Of a DNA stretch of 64,000 bases, positions 51,494 through 59,942 are shown piece after piece. The notes under the pieces are model-generated. The model had not been told where the DNA came from. It worked only from the letters and a program-made list of their open reading frames with translations, and ran no database searches. How positions within the stretch are numbered: the stretch's first letter is position 1; the number at the start of each line of letters is the position of its first letter. Source of the DNA: Microthrixaceae bacterium (GTDB taxonomy: Bacteria > Actinomycetota > Acidimicrobiia > Acidimicrobiales > Iamiaceae); NCBI GenBank assembly GCA_016702505.1, contig JADJDU010000030.1, positions 248,001 to 312,000 on the forward strand, in the 5' to 3' direction. A program made the position numbers and the translations under genes.

Positions 51494-52651
51494 TCAGTAG
51501 CCGAGGTCCGGTCTGATCACGCCGACGAGGTCACGGCCGGCGATCCGGTTGGCCACGTTGGTCGAGATGCGCTCCGACAGCAGAGGGCGGGCCATCTCGG
51601 GGGTGTTCGCCGTGTGCGGGGTGATGATCACGTTGCCCCGTCCCCACAACCGATGACCTGTAGGCAACGGTTCGGGATCGGTCACATCCAACGCCGCCCC
51701 ACCGAGATGACCGGAGTCGAGAGCAGCCACCAGGGCATCGGTGTCGATGTGTTCCCCGCGGGCCACGTTCACCAGCCAGGCACCTGGTGCCAGTCGGGCC
51801 AGTTCTTCGGCACCGATCATCCCTCTGGTCTCTGCCAGCAAGGGCAGGGCCAACACCACGGCCTCGGCGCCATCCAAGGCGTCGGCCAGCTGATCCGTCG
51901 ACACCTCCCGCACCCTTCCGCGGGACCGAAGCGCTGGCCCACCACCGGTCTCGTCCAACTCCCCCGACTCCCCCGAATTCCAACCGCTTCCCGCTCCCGC
52001 TGAGTCCACCGGCACTCCAGGAGAGCGGCGGACCACGGTGATCTGGCACCGGAACGGGGCCAGCAGGTCGACGAGGACGCGGGCAATACCCCCGCCACCG
52101 ACGATGGTGACGCGAGCTCCGAACAGGTTGCGACCTTCCGGTCGTCCCCATTCGGTAGCCCGGGCGTAGCCACCGAGGTGGCGGAACCCGGCCAGCAGAA
52201 GAGCCAGGGCGTGCTCGGCGACCGGATCTGAGTAGACGCCCTTGGCACAGGTCCACACCAGCTCGTTCCGGCGCCGGATCAGCTCGACGTAGGGGTCTAT
52301 CCCCGCCCACGGCAGCTGCACCCAGTCAATGCTCTCAGCATTCCGGAGGACCGCTTCCAGCTCGTCGGGTTGGTCGGGTGCCGTCCACACCAGTGCCGAT
52401 GCGGCATCGAGCGGAGCCAGGCGGGCACCGGCCGACGTGACAGCGCCATCGATCCACGGCGCCGAGCGGGGAGCCACGGCCACCGCCAGCCCGGCCGGGT
52501 CCGGCCTACCGGTCGACAGGTTCCAGTCATCAGACGTTGCGGTGCCCGGGACCGGCTCAGGCCGGGCGCCGTCGACGGGATCGGGATCGGGATCGGGACC
52601 AGGCTGACGCGGTTCGGTTGCCACCACCCTGACCGTACCGCCGACCTCCAT
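51494..52651 (-). CDS. D-isomer-specific 2-hydroxyacid dehydrogenase
   Basis: A 385-residue NAD-dependent dehydrogenase. NAD site VTIVGGGGIARVLVDLLAPF, catalytic Arg in VNVARGEHID, Glu in DVTDPEPLP and His in ITPHTANTPEM. A 30-residue Gly/Ser/Glu-rich insert (DSAGAGSGWNSGESGELDE) follows the nucleotide-binding arginines (VVRRSPG) and is unusual. The N-terminal 45 residues contain a DPDPDPVDG low-complexity run. The substrate is not assignable. Convergent with the dienelactone hydrolase gene. Confidence 0.88.
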   Translation of the reverse strand: MEVGGTVRVVATEPRQPGPDPDPDPVDGARPEPVPGTATSDDWNLSTGRPDPAGLAVAVAPRSAPWIDGAVTSAGARLAPLDAASALVWTAPDQPDELEAVLRNAESIDWVQLPWAGIDPYVELIRRRNELVWTCAKGVYSDPVAEHALALLLAGFRHLGGYARATEWGRPEGRNLFGARVTIVGGGGIARVLVDLLAPFRCQITVVRRSPGVPVDSAGAGSGWNSGESGELDETGGGPALRSRGRVREVSTDQLADALDGAEAVVLALPLLAETRGMIGAEELARLAPGAWLVNVARGEHIDTDALVAALDSGHLGGAALDVTDPEPLPTGHRLWGRGNVIITPHTANTPEMARPLLSERISTNVANRIAGRDLVGVIRPDLGY

Positions 52652-52834
52652 AACTCATCGCCGCTGCCACCGATACTCGACGGCACTGAGAGGTCCGACA
52701 TCGCTCACCCGTTCGACTTGGATCAAGCGATCGAGGTCGGGGGTTCGGGGTTCGGGGTAAGGGTGTCGGCGAAGTGTCCCGAGAACGTGGGAACAGATGT
52801 CGCCGCCCACAGGGTTCGGCCGTACGCTCGGCAG

Positions 52835-54100
52835 GTGCCCGGACCCGATGTGATCGCTCCATCTGAGAGCGGGCGTCGTGGCCCGGTGCCGGGCACAGCG
52901 AGATCGGCGTTCTCCCACCGGACGTTTCGCACCATCTACCTGGGGGCGTTCGCCTCCAACATCGGAACCTGGATGCAGAACGTGGTCTTGGGGGCACTGG
53001 CCTATGACCTGACCCGCTCGGCGGTGTTCGTGGGCATCATGACCGCCGCTCAACTGGGACCACTACTGGTGTTCTCGATGGTGGGCGGCATGCTGGCCGA
53101 CGCCTTCGACCGCAAGAAGGTGCTGCTAACCCTCAGCATCCAACAGGCGATCTTCTCGGTTCTGCTGGCGTTGGTCGCCGTGCCCGACCAGCCCAACAAG
53201 GCGCTGCTGGTCTTGGTGGTGTTGTGCATCGGGATCGGCAACGCCCTCTATGCCCCGGTGTTCAGCGCCGTGGTCCCGGTGTTGGTACCCAGAGAGGACC
53301 TGTCTGGCGCCATCTCGCTCAACTCGGTGCAGATGAACGCCTCTCGCATCGTCGGGCCCGCCATCGGGTCGGTGATCTTCGTCCGCTTCGGCGCCTCGTG
53401 GGTGTTCCTGGTCAACGCCGCCAGCTTCGCCGCCATCGTGGCGACGATCTTGCGGGTACCACTTCCCGAACCGCCATCCACGGGGGCCCAAGGCCTACAC
53501 CGGCTCCTCGAAGGCGTGCGGGTGGCCCGCACCGACCGGGTGGTGGGCCAGTGCTTGGCGACGATCTTCACGTTCTCGTTCCTGAGCCTTCCCTTCATCA
53601 CCCAGATGCCCGAGATCGCCGCGGTGAACTTGGGCATCGAAGCCCGCAGCGGCAGTTACGGCGCGCTCTACGCCTGCTTCGGCCTGGGTGCCGTGGTGGG
53701 TGCACTGTCCATCGGAACTGTGTTTGCCGGTTCGTCGATGGCTCGGGTTACCCGCTTTGGCCTCATCGGCTTCGCCGTGATGTTGGTGACGTTCGGATCC
53801 CTGCGCAGTCCGGCTCCAGCGTTCGCGGTGATCCTTCTGCTCGGTGGCGTCTACTTCGCGGTCATCACCTCCCTGTCCACCGTCCTCCAACAGGACCTCG
53901 ACGACGCGGTTCGAGGCAAGGTGATGGCGTTGTGGATCATGGGCTTTGGCGGCACCGTTCCCTTTGGTGGCCTGCTGGGCGGATGGTTCCTCGAACGCAC
54001 CAGCATCATGGCCATGATCGCGGTCGGAGCCGCGGTGGCCGTGGCCCTGGCCGCCACCATGGACTATCAGCCTCACCCCGCTGAGGGTCCTAGCGGATAG
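52835..54100 (+). CDS. MFS transporter (EntS/MFS_3-like)
   Basis: A 421-residue transporter with about 12 hydrophobic segments. Typical MFS_3 text: FRTIYLGAFASNIGTWMQNVVLGALAYDLT, GGMLADAFDRKK (loop 2-3 motif), LNSVQMNASRIVGPAIG, and FSFLSLPFITQMPEIA. GTG 52835 is preferred; the frame is open to 52370 over the 5' end of the neighbouring dehydrogenase. The stop TAG lies inside the R1 repeat, which contributes the last residues GPSG. Probably an efflux pump; substrate unknown. Confidence 0.88.
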   Translation: MPGPDVIAPSESGRRGPVPGTARSAFSHRTFRTIYLGAFASNIGTWMQNVVLGALAYDLTRSAVFVGIMTAAQLGPLLVFSMVGGMLADAFDRKKVLLTLSIQQAIFSVLLALVAVPDQPNKALLVLVVLCIGIGNALYAPVFSAVVPVLVPREDLSGAISLNSVQMNASRIVGPAIGSVIFVRFGASWVFLVNAASFAAIVATILRVPLPEPPSTGAQGLHRLLEGVRVARTDRVVGQCLATIFTFSFLSLPFITQMPEIAAVNLGIEARSGSYGALYACFGLGAVVGALSIGTVFAGSSMARVTRFGLIGFAVMLVTFGSLRSPAPAFAVILLLGGVYFAVITSLSTVLQQDLDDAVRGKVMALWIMGFGGTVPFGGLLGGWFLERTSIMAMIAVGAAVAVALAATMDYQPHPAEGPSG

Positions 54101-54203
54101 GTCCGGCCGTCGTCGCTGCGAGGTTGATCAGACCGTGGCTCCGCCTCGGTCTAGCCACGCCGTGTTCATAGGTCGGCTCGTCTGTCCGCTCGCCTCCTGA
54201 GGC
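54088..54203. repeat. Dispersed hairpin repeat R1, reverse
   Basis: GGTCCTAGCGGATAGGTCCG, GTCGTCGTCGCTGCGAGG, AGACCGTGGC-TCC-GCCTCGGTCT (hairpin), CACGCCGTGTTCATAGGTCG, ending CGCCTCCTGA. It spans the gap between convergent MFS and murF and overlaps the last 13 bases of the MFS gene. Confidence 0.75.
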
Positions 54204-54207
54204 CGGG

Positions 54208-55527
54208 TCAGTGCTCCAGCAGTAGGGCCACCACCCGCTCCAGGCCGGCCGAACGACTGGCCTTCACCAACACCGCGGTGTCTGGCCCCGTCGGCCCGTG
54301 GGATCGGACCGCCGCGGCCGCACCAGCCACGTCGGGCGCGGCGACCTCCACGTTCGCGTAGCGGGGCTCGGCCACCGAGATCACCTCCAGACCCAACTCC
54401 TGGGCCAGCGCTGCCGTTGCCTCGTGATCGGCTTCAGCGACCGACCCCAGTTCGGCCATGGTGCCCAACACCGCCACCCGACGTTGGGCTGGGAGCGCGG
54501 CCAGTGCCCGAAGGGCGGCTGCCATCGACGTGGGGTTGGCGTTGTAGGAGTCGTCGAGCACCCGGGTTCCGTCAGGGGCGGTGCGCAGGTGCATTCGCCC
54601 TCCGGACAAGACAGCCCGAGCCAGTCCCTCGGCCACCGCTTCGGGTTCTGCTCCCAGGCCCAACGCTGCCGCGGCCGCCCCGAGGGCGTTGGTGATCTGG
54701 TGCTCCCCGGCCACAGCCATCTGCACCGTGGCGTCGCCCCAAGGGCTGGCGAGGTGGAATCTGGCTCGCAGGTCGTCGCCCAGCCTCACCCGTTCGGCGC
54801 GCACCTCACCACGGATACGCCCGAAAGTGAGCACCCGGGCCTGACTGCGTGCCGCCATCGCCGCCACCAACTCGTCATCGGCGTTGAGCACGGCGAGACC
54901 AGATTCCGGGATCGCCTCGACCAACTCGCCCTTGGCCATGGCCACCGCGGCCAAGGAACCGAACTGCTCCATGTGGGCCCCGGCCACCACGGTCACGACT
55001 CCGACGGTGGGCCTGGCCACGGTGCAGAGGTCGGCGATGTGGCCGATGCCTCGTGCCCCCATCTCCACCACCGTCACCTCGGTGCCGTCGGGGGAACCGA
55101 GCAAGGTGAGGGGAACGCCCATCTCGTTGTTGAACGATCCGATTCCGGCGTGGGTGGACCAGGTAGTTCCCGCCACCGACCGGAGCAGGTCCTTGAGCGA
55201 GGTCTTGCCCACGCTTCCGGTAACGCCGATCACCTCACCCGCCAGCCGGGTTCGTGCCAGGCGCCCCAGCGCGGTGAGCGCCTGCGACGTGTCTTCGCAG
55301 CGCACCGCGGTGGCTGCTTCGATCGGGCCGTTGGTCAGGTAGGCCGCGGCGCCGCCGGCGAGAGCAGCACCGATGAAGTCGTGACCGTCACGGTCGGCCA
55401 CGATCGGTACGAACAGTTGACCGTCTCCGATGGTCCGGCTGTCGATGCTCGCCCCGTCCACGGACGTCTCCCGACCGAACACCTCGCCGTCGAGTGCCGC
55501 AGCGATGTCGGAGGTGGTCAGTCGCAC
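54208..55527 (-). CDS. murF: UDP-N-acetylmuramoyl-tripeptide--D-alanyl-D-alanine ligase
   Basis: A 439-residue Mur ligase that adds D-Ala-D-Ala to UDP-MurNAc-tripeptide. ATP site GVTGSVGKTS at 101-110, SFNNEMGVPLTLL, VVEMGARGIGHIADL, AVLNADDELV, and the C-terminal VLDDSYNANPTSMAAALRAL typical of MurF. GTG start. Divergent from ddl, which makes its D-Ala-D-Ala substrate; the two could share a 94-base control region. It is outside the usual dcw cluster, as no other mur/fts gene is near. Confidence 0.95.
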   Translation of the reverse strand: MRLTTSDIAAALDGEVFGRETSVDGASIDSRTIGDGQLFVPIVADRDGHDFIGAALAGGAAAYLTNGPIEAATAVRCEDTSQALTALGRLARTRLAGEVIGVTGSVGKTSLKDLLRSVAGTTWSTHAGIGSFNNEMGVPLTLLGSPDGTEVTVVEMGARGIGHIADLCTVARPTVGVVTVVAGAHMEQFGSLAAVAMAKGELVEAIPESGLAVLNADDELVAAMAARSQARVLTFGRIRGEVRAERVRLGDDLRARFHLASPWGDATVQMAVAGEHQITNALGAAAAALGLGAEPEAVAEGLARAVLSGGRMHLRTAPDGTRVLDDSYNANPTSMAAALRALAALPAQRRVAVLGTMAELGSVAEADHEATAALAQELGLEVISVAEPRYANVEVAAPDVAGAAAAVRSHGPTGPDTAVLVKASRSAGLERVVALLLEH

Positions 55528-55621
55528 CGATCAGACGCTACCGGGCCAATCCCACCCGTCTCAGCCTCGACGTCCCGGCGAAGCGCAGGGAGGATCGTCA
55601 GGCTCCTTACAATCGGCGCCC

Positions 55622-56776
55622 ATGGCTGTAGCTCCTGTCCGGCTCGTGGTGCTCTACGGCGGCCAGTCCGCCGAGCACGAGATCTCATGTATCTCCGCCG
55701 CCCATGTGCTGGCGGCGCTGGACCCTGATCGGTACGAGATCGATGCGGTGGCCATCACCCGTGACGGGCGGTGGATGCGGTCGCGGTCGCTGGAACGGGC
55801 GCTACGTTCCGACGAACGGGTGCTACCGGCCTCGCTGCCCGCTTCTCTCGGCGACCCCATCAGCGCCGACGACAACGATGACGACGGCGATGGGGTCGAG
55901 CTCGATCCCAGGCCAGTGCTGACCGAGACCGACGGCCGCCCTGTCGTCGTCCTGCCGGTCCTTCACGGACCGAGAGGAGAGGACGGCACCGTTCAGGGCC
56001 TGCTCGAACTGCTCGACGTCGCCTATGTCGGATCTGGGGTGCTCGGTTCGGCCCTCAACATGGACAAGGCCATGGCCAAGACGGTGGCGGCCGCGGCCGG
56101 ACTGCCGATCGTGGCCCATCTGGCCGTGCGAGACATCGAGGTGTCGCCCGAGTCCAGCGGGTTCGACGAGTTGGTCCAACGAGTGGGTGCCGAGTTGGGG
56201 TGGCCGGTTTTCGTGAAGCCCGCCAACATGGGCTCCTCGGTCGGGGTTTCCCGAGCCACCGACCCCGCTGAGCTGGCAGCGGCCGTGCAGACGGCGACCT
56301 CCCTCGATGAGTGGGTGGTGATCGAAGCGGCGGTATCGGCCCGTGAGGTCGAAGTAGGCGTGATCGGCAACCACGAGCCGAAGGCGTCGGTCGTGGGGGA
56401 GATCGTTCCCACCCACGATTTCTACGACTACGAGGACAAGTACCTCGACGGCGCCGCCGAGATGGTGGTCCCCGCCGATCTGCCCGTCGAGGTCGCCGAG
56501 GAGGCCCGCCGACTGGCGGTGGAGGCCTACAAGGCATTGCGATGTGACGGCCTGGCCCGCGTCGACTTCTTCTACGAAGAGCAGCGCGGCGACGGCAGGC
56601 CGGGCCGCGGGCTGTTGTTCAACGAGATCAACACCATGCCCGGGTTCACGCCGTACTCCATGTTCCCTTCGCTGTGGGCTGCGGCCGGGTTGAACTACGG
56701 GGCCCTGTTGGACAAGTTGATCGACCTGGCCTTGGCCCGCCACCAACACCGAACCCGCCACCGCCTACCCCACTGA
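55622..56776 (+). CDS. ddl: D-alanine--D-alanine ligase
   Basis: A 384-residue ATP-grasp ligase. LVVLYGGQSAEHEISCISA at the N-terminus, VLPVLHGPRGEDGTVQGLLE, PVFVKPANMGSSVGVS, and FNEINTMPGF with metal ligands near the end. An acidic insertion (DDNDDDGDGVE, about residue 80-90) is unusual. ATG 55622 chosen by similarity of MAVAPVRLVVLYGG. Makes D-Ala-D-Ala for MurF, encoded divergently. Confidence 0.95.
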   Translation: MAVAPVRLVVLYGGQSAEHEISCISAAHVLAALDPDRYEIDAVAITRDGRWMRSRSLERALRSDERVLPASLPASLGDPISADDNDDDGDGVELDPRPVLTETDGRPVVVLPVLHGPRGEDGTVQGLLELLDVAYVGSGVLGSALNMDKAMAKTVAAAAGLPIVAHLAVRDIEVSPESSGFDELVQRVGAELGWPVFVKPANMGSSVGVSRATDPAELAAAVQTATSLDEWVVIEAAVSAREVEVGVIGNHEPKASVVGEIVPTHDFYDYEDKYLDGAAEMVVPADLPVEVAEEARRLAVEAYKALRCDGLARVDFFYEEQRGDGRPGRGLLFNEINTMPGFTPYSMFPSLWAAAGLNYGALLDKLIDLALARHQHRTRHRLPH

Positions 56777-56794
56777 CCCGACACAGGGGAACGG

Positions 56795-57553
56795 TCACCT
56801 CGCAGCGACGACGACCGGACCTATCCGCGGGGACCCTAGAGCGGCGGTGACCTCGGAGATCAGCGCGCTTCGCCGGTTGCGCAGCCACACCAGATCGGGA
56901 GGCAGACCCACCGCGGCCCGGATCTCGGCCTCGGTCGCCAGCCCCACGACCCGCGATCCGGCCGCCAGCAGCGCGCGACGTGCCTGTTCGTCGCTTGCCC
57001 TACCACCACCCTGAGCGCCACCGATCGAGTGGACCGCGGTGTCGAGCAAAGGATCCAAGGCCTGGCGGAGGTAGCCGAGTGCGGTCGGCCCGACCCTGGC
57101 CACCTCTCGCAGCAGCGCCAGCAGCTCGGGCCGGGAACGACCCAGGCGGAAGGTGGCGTCCACGGCGGCGGCCACCCGCCGTTCGAAGGAGCCCGGTTCG
57201 GCCGCTACCGCCTCGGAGAGGTAGGTGCCCAACTCGTCCACGGCGTGGTCGATGACCGATTCCAACAGCCGGTCCTTGGACGGGAACCAGTAGAGGATCG
57301 TCTGTTTGCGCACCCCGATGTCGGCCGCCAGGGAATCCAGAGACGTCGCTTCCACTCCGCGCTCGGCAAAACGAGACAGTGCGGCGGCCAAGATCCGCTC
57401 GGAGGTGTCCGATCGAGGGCGCTCACCGGACCCGTCGGCCACCCGAAGCGCGCTGTTGCGTCGCGCCGGGCCAGAGCGAGGCCCTGACGACCCGGCATCC
57501 TCGACCGCCTCGTCGGTCCGGGTCCGGTCCACCACCCCACAATGCTCGCACAT
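56795..57553 (-). CDS. TetR/AcrR family transcriptional regulator
   Basis: A 252-residue regulator. After a 50-residue Arg/Ser-rich N-terminal stretch (with MCEHCG), the HTH reads ERILAAALSRFAERGVEATSLDSLAADIGVRKQTILYWFPSKDRLLES. The long N-terminal tail is unusual; a later start is possible. It faces the reductase-HAD operon across a 16-bp palindrome, so it is probably that operon's repressor. Its C-terminal residues (SPRIGPVVVAAR) are encoded by the R1 repeat fragment, which also provides the region of the stop. Confidence 0.85.
   Translation of the reverse strand: MCEHCGVVDRTRTDEAVEDAGSSGPRSGPARRNSALRVADGSGERPRSDTSERILAAALSRFAERGVEATSLDSLAADIGVRKQTILYWFPSKDRLLESVIDHAVDELGTYLSEAVAAEPGSFERRVAAAVDATFRLGRSRPELLALLREVARVGPTALGYLRQALDPLLDTAVHSIGGAQGGGRASDEQARRALLAAGSRVVGLATEAEIRAAVGLPPDLVWLRNRRSALISEVTAALGSPRIGPVVVAAR
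56796..56838. repeat. Partial R1 repeat (right end), inside the 3' end of a TetR gene
   Basis: GTCACCTCGCAGCGACGACG, then CCGGACCTATCCGCGGGGACCCT: the right end of R1, lying within the last ~14 codons of the TetR gene. Compare 36185-36222 and 22703-22740. Confidence 0.7.
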
Positions 57554-57556
57554 CTC

Positions 57557-57572
57557 TCTACCATTTGGTAGA
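57557..57572. promoter_or_regulatory. Putative TetR operator, 16-bp palindrome TCTACCATTTGGTAGA
   Basis: A perfect 7-2-7 palindrome in the 21-base gap between the divergent TetR gene (start 57553) and the reductase-HAD gene (start 57575). Both genes begin within 4 bases of it, so binding would block both and both messages are probably leaderless or have very short leaders. Confidence 0.7.
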
Positions 57573-57574
57573 CA

Positions 57575-59932
57575 ATGGGGGTGATCGCCGACGACCTCGC
57601 CGGAAAACGCATCGCCGTCACCGGATCCACCGGCTTCCTCGGGACCGCGCTGGTCGAACGACTCCTGCGCTCGGTGCCCGACTGCGAACTGGTCCTGTTG
57701 ATCCGGGCCGGACGCATGCGCAACGTGGAACAGCGCGCCGCCCGCGAGATCTTCAAGAACAACTGCTTCGACCGGATCCGCACCGAACTGGGCGGCAAGG
57801 ATGCCTTCGACGCCGAGGTAGCCCGGCGGGTTCAGGTCATCGAAGGCGACGTCGGCACCGACGGCCTGGGCCTGACCGATGCCGGGCGGGCCGTGCTAGC
57901 CACCTGTGACATCGTCATCCACTCGGCGGCCACCGTCAGCTTCGACTCGCCACTGGACCTGGCCGTCGAGGTCAACCTCATGGGTCCGACCCGCATCGCC
58001 CGAACCCTCGGCGACCTCGGGGTCACCCCCCACCTGGTGGCCGTGTCCACCTGCTACGTGGCTGGCAACCGTCGTGGCGCCGCCCCCGAGATCCCCGTGG
58101 ACGACAGCCCGTTCTGGATCTCCGACATCAACTGGCAGCGAGAGGTCGACGGCGCCCGGCGGCTGCGCGCCGACGCCGAAGCGGCCAGTCGCCGTCCCGA
58201 ACAGCTGGCCCGGTTCATGGACCAGGCCCGCAACGAGTTGGGCGGCGCCGGCACTCCCCTGCTGGCCGCCAAGTCCGAACAGCACCGGGCCGACTGGGTG
58301 AAGGCCCAACTGGTCGACGCCGGCCGGGCCCGGGCCGCATCGCTGGGGTGGCCCGACGCCTACGCCATGACCAAGGCGCTCGGCGAGCAGGCCCTGGGCC
58401 AGAACCGGGGTGCGGTGCCGGTTTCGGTGGTCCGCCCCGCCATCATCGAATCGGCGTGGGCCGAGCCGGTGCCGGGCTGGATCCGCGGCTTCCGTATGGC
58501 CGAGCCGGTGATCATCTCCTACGCCCGGGGTCTGCTCAAGGAGTTCCCCGGCGTGCCCGAGGGCACTGTGGACGTGATCCCTGTCGACCTTGTGGTCGGG
58601 GCCATCATCGGGGTGGCGGCCCGGGGCCCGGCCAACGCCGACGGCTCCCCCGACATCACCCAGGTGGCATCGGGTTCGGCCAACCCCCTCAAGTACGAGC
58701 GCCTCGTCGACCTGGTGCAGAGCTGGTTCGCCGAACACCCGCTGTATGACGCCGAGGGCCAGCCCATCGCCGTGCCCGACTGGGGTTACACCACACGCAA
58801 CAAGGTTCAGGGTCAGCTGGAACGGGCCAAGTCCGCCTTGGACCGGACCGAGAAGCTGATCGGGGCGCTGCCCCTGCGAGGCAAGCAGGCCGAATGGTCG
58901 GCCAAGGTCGAAGAGCAGCGAGACACGGTGTCGCGTGCGCTCACCTACGTCGAGCTCTACGGCGCCTACACCTCGTGTGAAGCCATCTACGGGGTGGACC
59001 GACTACTGGCCCTTCAGGGATCGCTCGCTGGAACCGACGCCGACACCTTCTGCATGGATCCCCGGGTGGTCGACTGGGATCATTACGTCCACCAGATCCA
59101 CCTGCCCTCGGTGGTCGAACACGCCCGGGTCCGCACTGACGGCCGCAAGGGTCGAGGCGAGTCACGCTCGGACCGATTGCGCCGTCAGGTCCTTTCCCCG
59201 GACCGCCAGCTCGCCGCCTTCGACCTGGAGAACACCCTCATCGCCTCCAACGTGGTCACCAGCTACGCCTGGCTGGCCAGCCGCCGACTCGACCGGGACG
59301 ACAAGCTCCGCCTCACCGCCAAGCTGCTCGGCGAAGCCCCCGGCCTGTTGCGCATGGACCGGGCCGACCGCAGCGACTTCCTCCGCCAGTTCTACCGGCG
59401 CTACGAGGGCGCTCCCGTGGAACAGATCCGCGAAGACTCCGCCGAGATGCTGTCCCAGCTCATCTTGACCAAGAGCTTCCCCGCCGCCATCCGCCGAGTC
59501 CGCGAGCACCGGGCCCTCGGACATCGCACCGTGCTCATCACCGGCGCTCTCGACTTCGTCGTTGAACCCCTACGTCCCCTCTTCGACGACATCGTCTCGG
59601 CGTCACTCGCCGTCGGCGACGACGGTCGCTACCTCGGGCAGATGGTCGACGTGCCCCCCACCGGTGAGAGCCGGGCTTCGGCCTTGTTCGACTACGCCAA
59701 ACTCCACGACCTGAACCTGGACGAAGCCGTGGCCTACGCCGACTCGTCCAACGACCTGCCCATGCTCGAAGTCGTCGGCTTCCCGGTGGCGGTCAACCCC
59801 GAGACCCGCCTTGCCAGCCTGGCCCGCAAGCGAGGCTGGCTGATCGAACAGTGGTCCAAGGCCCCCGGCTTTCGACCCAACCCCGTTCCGCTGGCGCCGC
59901 GCCGCACCGTGAACCGGCCCGCTCCCCGATGA
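57575..59932 (+). CDS. Fatty acyl-CoA reductase-like SDR fused to a C-terminal HAD-IB domain
   Basis: A 785-residue fusion. The N-terminal extended SDR (NAD_binding_4/FAR type) has VTGSTGFLGTALVERLL (15-31), SAATVSFDSPLDLAVEVNLMG, STCYVAGNRRG and catalytic Tyr263-x3-Lys267 (YAMTKALGE). RPAIIESAWAEPVPGWI is a FAR hallmark. A linker with helical segments follows (~410-530). The HAD-IB domain starts at FDLENTLI: Asp550 is present but the second Asp is Glu552; motifs TGALDFV and ADSSNDLPML are kept. It may reduce acyl-CoA to alcohol/aldehyde for lipid synthesis, with HAD as a partner or regulator. First gene of a TetR-controlled operon. Confidence 0.85.
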   Translation: MGVIADDLAGKRIAVTGSTGFLGTALVERLLRSVPDCELVLLIRAGRMRNVEQRAAREIFKNNCFDRIRTELGGKDAFDAEVARRVQVIEGDVGTDGLGLTDAGRAVLATCDIVIHSAATVSFDSPLDLAVEVNLMGPTRIARTLGDLGVTPHLVAVSTCYVAGNRRGAAPEIPVDDSPFWISDINWQREVDGARRLRADAEAASRRPEQLARFMDQARNELGGAGTPLLAAKSEQHRADWVKAQLVDAGRARAASLGWPDAYAMTKALGEQALGQNRGAVPVSVVRPAIIESAWAEPVPGWIRGFRMAEPVIISYARGLLKEFPGVPEGTVDVIPVDLVVGAIIGVAARGPANADGSPDITQVASGSANPLKYERLVDLVQSWFAEHPLYDAEGQPIAVPDWGYTTRNKVQGQLERAKSALDRTEKLIGALPLRGKQAEWSAKVEEQRDTVSRALTYVELYGAYTSCEAIYGVDRLLALQGSLAGTDADTFCMDPRVVDWDHYVHQIHLPSVVEHARVRTDGRKGRGESRSDRLRRQVLSPDRQLAAFDLENTLIASNVVTSYAWLASRRLDRDDKLRLTAKLLGEAPGLLRMDRADRSDFLRQFYRRYEGAPVEQIREDSAEMLSQLILTKSFPAAIRRVREHRALGHRTVLITGALDFVVEPLRPLFDDIVSASLAVGDDGRYLGQMVDVPPTGESRASALFDYAKLHDLNLDEAVAYADSSNDLPMLEVVGFPVAVNPETRLASLARKRGWLIEQWSKAPGFRPNPVPLAPRRTVNRPAPR

Positions 59933-59942
59933 AGGTCACCCG

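Noticed and set aside
52370..52834. N-terminal extension of the MFS reading frame
   Set aside because: Overlaps the 5' part of the 2-hydroxyacid dehydrogenase gene and lacks transporter character before GTG 52835.
54298..55728. 476-codon plus-strand open frame
   Set aside because: Antisense of murF; His/Gly/Arg-rich shadow.
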